DNA of 64,000 nt from Asterias amurensis (lineage: Eukaryota > Echinodermata > Asteroidea > Forcipulatida > Asteriidae), in assembly GCF_032118995.1 (NCBI RefSeq), contig NC_092665.1:16760012-16824011 (forward strand). The letters run 5' to 3'. Every line of letters begins with the position of its first letter. Position 1 is the stretch's first letter. Below, in pieces: positions 56,077 through 64,000 of the stretch. The notes beneath the pieces are model-generated. The model ran no database searches. It was not told the origin of the DNA and was given only the letters and a program-made list of their open reading frames with translations. Position numbers and translations under genes: made by a program.

Positions 56077-59000
56077 ATGGCACAAGAAACCGCAGAAATG
56101 TCCGGTGTTTTCTCTGGAATATCTGGGAAACTTGGTATTGATGAAAGTAGCTTGCTTTACTTGTTGACCATCTTTTCATGTAAGTCACCAAGTTTGCTAG
56201 ATCTATTTATTTCTCGTTTCCATTTATAATCACGATTGGTTGTCTACAACCGGCCGGCCTCTCAGTCTCGCTCATTATAGAGACTCTATATGCATAAAAA
56301 CACACGTACACCGGGCGGGCCGGCCGGTCCGCGTACACACACGGCACAGCCGGCGGATGAATGGACGGGGGACGGACGGCGGGGTAATCACAGCGAACAG
56401 CATGGGGGTGTACATGGGTTCGATGATAGCCCTATACTATATAGAACTCTTTCTCTGTACACAGATACAGAGTCTTAACTAGTATCCTAGCCTGGTGTCA
56501 TTTCTTTTCAGTACAGTGAGTAGGATAACACTTAACAGGAATATTGTTCACAATAAAAAACTGAATGTGTTTTTTCCAAATCATCTATCTATCCATTTGT
56601 TTTTGAACAAAGACACGTACACTTCATCGCGTGTTGACATTTTTAAAGTTTTGGTTTTACAAATGTTGTTTTTTATTGTCATTTTCAGGTTATCCTTTGA
56701 TGTATATTTCAAGAACCTACTTGCATGGCCAGTCACCAATAATAAAACATGTCTACTTCATTGCCTGTAGCCTCACACTGGCTTTCTGTAACTTTGGTAA
56801 GACCAGAATGTTTATTTTTAGAGGCACGAGAAGTATCTATTTTTACGTCAAGTACAACCCTCACAATTTTCAACTTTTTGAACCGTGCACGTTTTGATGA
56901 ATTGTATATTTATTGAAATCATTTTTATATATAATATAAGATTTTTTTTACTAAATCTCAGTCTTGTGCATTTACACGTTACTTGTGCAGAGCAGAACGT
57001 TTATTGTTATATGCCATTTCCTCCTTCAAGAATCATAAAAGCGAAGAAGGCCCTATCAGAAAACAGCTCACACTGAGTGATTGGTTGTGTCTTGAACATT
57101 TGATTTGCTTTTTTTTTTTTTTTTAATTATTGATTTATTCCTTCAGGATTTGACATCATCTACTCGCTCATCTCAGTCTTACTGAACTACGCTCTGCTTG
57201 TTACTGTTGGGGGAAGTTCACTCTCAGTGGCTGTTTCATTTGCCCTCAATATGGTGAGTTTATAACCCCTCTTCTAACAAAGAAACTTTCAAATTCATTC
57301 AATTTAAATTTTTAAACCAATTGGAAACCTACTTATCCATTGAATGATGTCACTGGTCTTAATTTAGAATAATTAAAATACATGTACATGAAGACTCACA
57401 TGTCAACAGACATACATTTTGATTTAACGACAGAATGTCTGTTAGTATATGTATAGATAATCCTTAGCAACCCCTTAGCAACAGTCGTAGTCACAGCCAC
57501 CAATTCAGAAATGTCTTGTTGTATTAATCTTGCCTCAAGTCACATTTTAGTTTAATTTGTATTCCAGGGTTATCTTCTTTCAGCCTACATTCTTGTATCC
57601 ACTGATGGTTATGACATCAACTGGACAACTCCTCACTGTATCCTGACCCTAAGGATGATCAGCGTGGCCTTTGACCTTTACGATGGCAAGAGGGATCAGG
57701 TAAATATGTAGGGTCAAATGAAATAAAGTTGGGTAGATTTTATGAAGAGATATTTTAAGATGAGTTTTACTATCATCACCATAGTGAGCTGTATTGTTAC
57801 ATTATTGTTACATCATGCATCTCTACTCTTCTCAAGAGTGATAATGAATAATGAATAATGTTTTATTGTCACTGGTAGCTTTTTGTGAGCTTGTGCCCTG
57901 GATATTAAAGCATAAATGAATACTGATTTGAACTCTTTCATAAAAGGGTAATGGGGCTTCAGACCAATCAGCACTTTCAGCCTCATTTTGGCGACATTGA
58001 CTTGATTGGGGCGAAACAAGATGGCCGCACAATGATTTTGGTGTCAAAGCTATTTACAGTACATTTAAGTGTACTTCTTCATTGCCACCAATCCTCCACA
58101 CGCGTAAGGATAAGTTTATTACTTGAAGTATGATTTGTACTCGCATAGCAACGTTGTCTCTGATTCTTTCTCTAAAAGGCAAATCTCAGTTCTGAGCAAA
58201 AATCATTGAACATCAAGACGACCCCTTCACTCTTGGAGCTCGCAGGCTTCACCTACTTCACTGGTGGATTCTTTGCTGGTCCCCAGTTCTCAATCCGACG
58301 CTATCTTGAATTCACTGAAGAGAAACTTCTAGATAATGACAAGGGAGAGTTGCCTAATTGCATTGGACCTGCAATGAACCGATTTGCAGTTGGTGTTGTG
58401 TATGCAGTATTGGAAACCATCCTAACACCCATGTTTAGCAATGCTTATTTACTATCTGAAGAGTTTGCTGTAAGTATAATTAAAAGTTTTTATTATGATA
58501 TTTTTATTTATTTTTCATGGATAAGTTTTTTTCTTTTTTCTTATCTTTAAACCAATGTATAAGTACTGTATACTTTGGTTCTTTTCAGAGTTCTGTGAAA
58601 AAAACAACCCTTGGCAAATCACTCGCTCGGGATTCAAACCTACAACATCTGCTCTTTGACTCTAGTTTTGACTGTAGAGATATTATTTGTATTAAAACAG
58701 AAATAAAAAAATGTAGTTTAAATAATTTTTACATTGTATTCCTTTTTCTAGGCTTCATCTTTCCTGTATAAGATGTTTGCTGTTGTCATGTGGCATAAAG
58801 CAGTGTTCTTCAAGTACTGCACTGTCTTCCTGTTTGTTGTAAGATTATATCATTTCTTGAATGTTGTGATTTTCAATTGATGCATCACTATGCTGTTCAT
58901 GTGCTGTGAGATGTTTGGGGGGGGGGGGGGCTGTTTGAAACTGGACAATTTGTTCATTGTTTCCTAATCATACTTTTACTATTGTGGGTGATTTTGGACG

Positions 59001-61753
59001 TGTAAGGAAATAAAAAACAATAAAAAAGATACTAATACATAAAATATACAAATCAAATAAATTGTTATACAAACAAATTGTAATAAAGTGGTTGTTAAAT
59101 ATTACTGTTAAACAATAATACACATTACCCAAAACCAACACTAAGTTGAATTTTGTTCTCAACCAATCATCATTTCTAGGAAGGTGCTTGCATAATGAGC
59201 GGTCTAGCTTACAACGGTAAGGACAAAGAGGGAAATGCATTGTGGGATGCCTGTGCCAGCATAAAGCCGCAAATGCTAGAAACTGCTACAAGTACAGCTC
59301 AGTACATCAAAGCCTTCAATTTATCCACAAACACTTGGGTTGGAAGGTGAGTTCTTTAAGTTAAGGTTAAAAGTCTAAGAATGTTATGATGGGAAAGGTT
59401 GGGGTTGATTCGTTTTATTTTCTTATAATAGCAAACCAATGATAGATGTATTGCAAGAAACGGATCAGCAGATGATTTGTAAAGTTGTTTTAAGAAACGA
59501 AAGTGCCCAACACAAAAAGCGGCCACTCGAAGTGAGGGCTTCAAGATAAAAATAGTTTATAAAGGGAGAAGATATCTGTGCACATTTCTTTCCAACGTAA
59601 ATAGATTGTAAGATGGTGGAAAACAAGACACAAGGTAGGAATTCTAAAGTGCAGAAGTATAAGGAAAAGTTTGGCTAACTCCTTTTTTCTTCAATTACAA
59701 ATTTTAAGATGTCTCTGTAAGTGTGTTGTCTTTAGTTACAAGCCATTTCTGGTGGTTGAGTGGAAGGACATCTGCTCTAAAATTGCAAAGGATGTGGGTT
59801 CAAATCCCACCCAAGTAACATGCCTGTGGATGTTTATTGACACAACTTGGGAGAAAGAACTGAGTATACAGTGCTTAACACACATCTATACATGCTTAAA
59901 AACACAAATAATATTGAATCAAATCTTTTTCCTTTAGATACGTCTTCAAGCGTCTGAAGTTTCTGAACAATCGTTACATCTCTCAGACAGCAGCCGTCAT
60001 GTTCTTAGCTGTATGGCATGGAATGTACATTGGATACTACATTTGTTTTGGTTTGGAGATATTCATCACAACGTGCGAGTTGTTTGTAAGTTTTCTGAAA
60101 CCTACAAAATTCCATCCACAACCTAATTATAAAAAGGATCTTACACATTGCTTGTTAGTTTAATTATTTCCTGTAGCTCAAACGCATGTTGTTAGACCTA
60201 AACGGCTTTGGCTGTGGTGATTTGATGCATCAAGACCAAACACCCAGTCTCAAAAAGTACAACAACATCATTAGATGGTGGTGAAATGATCTTAAATTTT
60301 ACAATTAATTCTGTGTATAATCCAAGTTTGCTTATGCTCTCTGCATACTAATTGAGTTTTTACAGTTATATCTGTGTATAATCCAAGTTTGCTTATGCTC
60401 TCTGCATACTAATTGAGTTTTTACAGTAAATGTAGTTTTTACAGTAAATGTAGTAAATAACATAATTTGTTATACCCTAGCTGCGGCGTTACATAAAAAA
60501 AACTTGTTTAAAAAAAAAACAATTTTAATAGATGTCAAGTAATCAACTAGGTGATGATTAAATATTACTCTTTGAATTCTCCAGGTACAAGATGCAGTGA
60601 AGCGAAGCCCTCCCTTTGCCAAGTTCGTGAACAACCCATCCCTTAAACTACCTCTCTTTATATTTCTCAAGTTTACCGCTTCATTATCCGTTGGTTACCC
60701 TCTTGTTGCCTTTGTCCTGCTGCGCTGGAGGAGAATACGATTGGTAAGTTAAAATAAGATCAATGTGGCATAGCAGTACTTTTCCTGTCCTATTGTGATT
60801 CCTGGTTCAAATGCAACCTTTGACTTGACATGTGGAATTGTTATTCAGTTCCTGACTATGTGGGGTTGACCCATCAGTAAGTGTACCTATTGCAGCTAAA
60901 ACTCAACTTGTTATCTTCGTTTCCTACTTATCCTCTAGCCATGTGGCCTCAATGCAAGGACACATTAAGAATTCCAGTCTCTTTTTCATAAATAGTTAAT
61001 GGAATCAAGAAAGAAGAAAAGATATTTACAGACTTTACTATAAAGCTCCTTACTCTTTTTATCCACAAATTGCAAGGCCCTAAAATGCCACTGAAGCTGA
61101 TGGTTCGGAATCTTTGAAATTTGTAGACGAAAAATCACCAATCATTAGGATGTTTTCAAATAGCAGCTTTTTTGTTTGTTTTGCAGGTGTACCAAGCCAT
61201 GTTCCATCTTCCGACTCTTTTCTTCTTGGGGTTCCCATTTCTCTATCAGTTTCTCATCTTACCTCGTCTTAAGAAACAGGAGCGTGCTGCAAGAAAGGCT
61301 GCTGAGGTAGCCAAAGATTCAAGGTTTGTATCTTACAAGATGTGTACAGGATTGGCTATTGTCTACAAAATATAGTGAAGTTTAATTTTAAATGGTGTTG
61401 ATGGAGTCAGAGATTTGGTTTGGGTCATGGTCACTGCACTTTAAGCAAGACACTTGACCATATTTGTGTAGGTCTTACATGTGTGGCTAGTGTTGTGTAA
61501 TGCTCGTAAAAGAATCCAGTACACTTATGCTTAAAAACAATGAGTACTTTAAGACACCTGTCAGAGTTTGGTAAAGTGTTGTTTAAGAACTGCATTTTAT
61601 TGTTTTTTTCTAAAAGCTTTAACATGGCAACTAAATAATACCCTGTTATCTGTACATTTGAAGCAAACATATTTCACCCTCTGCTTGTGCTGTCTTCCAT
61701 TCATATAACTTTCAATATTATTGTCTTACAGGGAGGAAGAAAGTAAAGATTGA
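56077..61753 (+). CDS. Lysophospholipid acyltransferase, LPCAT3 (MBOAT5)-like
   Basis: Eleven exons encode 486 aa, against 487 in human LPCAT3: 56077-56179, 56689-56796, 57147-57253, 57568-57699, 58179-58469, 58752-58838, 59180-59346, 59938-60085, 60585-60743, 61187-61323, 61732-61753, all GT-AG and in phase. MBOAT enzymes are multi-pass ER proteins that transfer acyl groups to lysophospholipids; LPCAT3 favours polyunsaturated chains. Conserved segments: DGYDINWTTPHCILTLR, SLLELAGFTYF, AGPQFS, LWDACASIK, YVFKRLKFL, AVWHGMYIGYY. The catalytic pair is intact: Asn323 (in AFNLST) and His359 (in VWHG), with the same 36-residue spacing as human Asn338/His374. The tail is charged (EEESKD) without the mammalian dilysine end. 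The start ATG (CAAAATGGC) gives the expected N-terminal length. Confidence 0.95.
58916..58932 (+). repeat. Poly(G) tract
   Basis: An uninterrupted run of about 16 G in an intron of the LPCAT3-like gene. Similar G or C runs occur at 6,319, 14,080, 15,047 and 55,738. Confidence 0.8.
59745..59818 (+). repeat. tRNA-like SINE head
   Basis: The plus strand has TGGTTGAGTGGAAGGACA as an A-box and GGGTTCAAATCCCACCC as a B-box at tRNA spacing, in an intron of the LPCAT3-like gene. The anticodon arm is poorly paired, so a functional tRNA is unlikely. Confidence 0.5.
60311..60426 (+). repeat. 61-bp tandem duplication
   Basis: Two nearly identical copies begin CTGTGTATAATCCAAGTTTG (60,311 and 60,372), followed by a shorter TGTAGTTTTTACAGTAAA doublet. 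They lie in an intron of the LPCAT3-like gene. Confidence 0.85.
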
Positions 61754-62215
61754 TTGATGAAATACTTTTCTAAAGAAAGAGGAGAAATGGAAGCTGAAGT
61801 TGGTGACTATAAACTCTTTTAGTATCCATCCGTCTTGTTTGTCTGAGATTGTCTCCTATAACTGCCTTGAAACCAACTAGACTGTAAAGCTCGGTTCATA
61901 CTTCCTGCGAATCTGAAGCTGTTTTTCACAGCGATTGTTTCACAGGAGTTGAGCACAAGTCCACTGATGTGAATTATTCGTTGTGGCATCAAAATTTGTA
62001 TTAAGCTTAATTTGTATCACATTCCCATTTGCAGGAAGTTTGAACCGGGCTTAATTCTATTGTGGTATGTCTATTTAAGGTCATGAATGTTTTATATTCA
62101 GCCTCGATCGTAAGTAATGAACAAAATAAATAGATATTGTGATTAATGTATACATCTATAATTTCTTAGTTAAAGGAAACGTTTTGTAGGAAAATATGTT
62201 TTTTGAACGTGTGAC
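61754..62215 (+). other. 3' UTR of the LPCAT3-like gene
   Basis: The first good polyadenylation signal AATAAA is at 62,125-62,130, about 370 bases after the stop codon; another lies at 62,864. The segment has no further exon. Confidence 0.5.
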
Positions 62216-62572
62216 AAAGTAAAAGTCCAAGAGAAGATCGTTCTACATGAGATTCAAATCAAAATGAGTTGAGCAAGTCAAAGAGAAGATCGTTTCACAC
62301 GAGATTCAAATCAAAATGAGTTGAGCAAGTCAAAGAGAAGATCGTTTCACACAAGATTCAAATCAAAATGACTTGAGCAAGTCAAAAAGCAGATCGTTTC
62401 ACACGAGATTCAAATCAAAATGACTTGAGCAAGTCAAAGAGAAGATCGTTCTACACGAGATTCAAATCAAAATGACTTGAGCAAGTCAAAGAGAAGATCG
62501 TTCTACATGAGATTCAAATCAGAATGACTTGAGCAAGTCAAAGACAATATCGTTCTACACGAGATTCAAAAT
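62216..62572 (+). repeat. 52-bp tandem repeat, about seven copies
   Basis: GAGAAGATCGTT recurs every 52 bases from 62,231, with GAGATTCAAATCAAAATGA and CTTGAGCAAGTCAAA in each unit. It lies between the two candidate poly(A) sites of the LPCAT3-like gene, so it would be transcribed only if the distal site is used. Confidence 0.92.
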
Positions 62573-64000
62573 CACATCTTATGAGACTCAACTGTTCACA
62601 AGACCACTAGGCTTGTCTGGTTCTAAGTTTACTGGCCCAATACTAGAGTCACTGACCTTGGGCTTGCGATCCAGTGGTTTTTTTGAGCTCACTCAACCAT
62701 TATACTGGAACCCACACCACTGAATCGCTCTGATGTACAAACTTGTGGTGTTTTAATTTTGTAAGTTTTTTCAGAGTTATCATTTATGGTGATTTAGTTC
62801 TTTGGGTTTATTTGACTTTTCTTGTGAGATTTGAAACAGAAAATTAATGGGTTATTTTGAATTAATAAATTTTGCATTAATGTATCACCATAGCACTTTG
62901 TACATAATTTTCTTTCATGCCAACCAAAAAGAAAAGGTTATACCTTATCTTGATTTAAAGAGGGTAAGCGGTTTACCAGAGGCTTAAGTTTGCCGTCAAG
63001 TACTGTGTGTAATGCAAGGATGAACTGTTTACATTTGAACCAGTATGAAATGTTCCCTTTGTAAACGTGTTACTGAACATTGAACATTTGGAGTTATTGA
63101 CTTATTGAATGCTGTTGTGTACTTAGATAAGATAAAAGATATCATGTAATTTTAGCGTAAAAACAAACCTGTCCAACAGGAAACAATGTTTTTCTCATAA
63201 AGTAAATAGTTAGAATAGCACCAACTAAATAGAAGTAATAATAGAGTTACATAATATTTGAGGCTAAAACCCGGCTCATTCTTCAAGTGAACGTGAAGCT
63301 AATTGGTTTTTTTACAATCTGATCATCAGTACTCCTGTTCTCAGGTCAAGACGCAAGATATTTTACTTCGCTATCGCAAATAATGCCACCTAGCTTTACT
63401 GAGTCCGAATACTTCCTACTCACCAAATTTTGTTACCAAAGCCCTCAAATTATTTGTTTTGCTCCTAATTGTCCATTTTGCAATTTAGTGCATGGTAATT
63501 TTTTCATGCTAGATAATGTTTTAACATCACTGTCATGGAACTATGCAACTTAAATGCACAGCCTTGTGGATCCTTGGCTCAATGCTATGTTTTTTTTCTT
63601 CTGCTTAGTAGATAATATGCTAAGCAGTATGTCTTTCTTTACAAGAAAGTTTTGATGATACTTTGTTTCTGTTGATATACCTGGCTGTATTGTGGAGGCT
63701 GTACAGTAATTCATAGTTAATTAGTAGCTCAGTATAATGGACCTTGAACTTGTACATGGGTCAAATTCTTAAGTTATTTACAAAAGCTTGACGCATCATA
63801 TTTCTCTGATAAAGTTTAAACAAAGTTTTTCTCAGTGGAATATGAAAGTCTCTGTTTAACTGATCGGTTGGAAATTCATACAGAGCACATGGTTTTCCTG
63901 TAACATCCGTGTTGTACCTATGATGATGTCACTTTATAACAACGCACTCTTTAGTTGGTTCACTGCACACCTTTGTGCATGGTGGTACCAGAAAAAGCCT
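62573..64000. other. Distal 3' region, no gene recognised
   Basis: AT-rich DNA with a second AATAAA at 62,864. No exon with splice sites or similarity is visible up to the window end. Confidence 0.5.

Overview
The window is animal nuclear DNA: AT-rich, with split genes, GT-AG introns and many interspersed repeats. The exon-level proteins (class-I-like SLC2A sugar transporters and an LPCAT3-type MBOAT acyltransferase) and several short inverted-repeat elements suggest a marine invertebrate deuterostome, probably an echinoderm. The organism assignment is inference; no marker gene in the window fixes it.

Layout. 1-6.7 kb: mostly non-coding, with one doubtful minus-strand exon near 2.4 kb. 6.8-18.4 kb (+): a 12-exon SLC2A (GLUT) gene of 505 aa with two candidate first exons. 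18.4-23.1 kb: a shared tail-to-tail 3' region holding short tandem repeats and MITEs. 23.1-41.5 kb (-): a second 12-exon SLC2A gene of 553 aa whose shared exons have nearly the same lengths and the same phases, so the two are an inverted paralogous pair. Its second intron (about 12 kb) carries a complete Ty3/gypsy retrotransposon at 29,752-39,091 in antisense orientation. The 979-bp LTRs show no difference where compared. gag and pol are open, and a textbook -1 frameshift signal (T TTA AAC, 6-nt spacer, hairpin) joins them. 41.7-44.4 kb: a 15-16 bp G-rich minisatellite of about 90 units, interrupted by a decayed retroelement fragment. 45.2 kb (-): a possible signal-peptide-like first exon. 45.9-53.0 kb (-): a 10-exon gene I cannot name. 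Its disordered C-terminal part has a 34-aa tandem repeat with a CGA-to-TGA stop in one copy, and one of its introns ends in ten 66-bp copies of its own 3' splice site. 53.0-56.1 kb: a divergent intergenic region with a 248-bp-period duplication. 56.1-61.8 kb (+): a complete 11-exon LPCAT3-like gene of 486 aa, followed by a 52-bp tandem repeat.

How the genes relate. The two transporters would move hexoses (or related polyols) across the plasma membrane. They differ at a known sugar/inhibitor-site tryptophan (PIPF against SIPW). The MBOAT enzyme would remodel phospholipids in the ER. No operon-like coupling is expected or seen. The least ordinary signals are the frameshift cassette, the duplicated hairpin/splice-like module inside the LTRs, the amplified decoy splice acceptors, and the alternative first exon of the first transporter.
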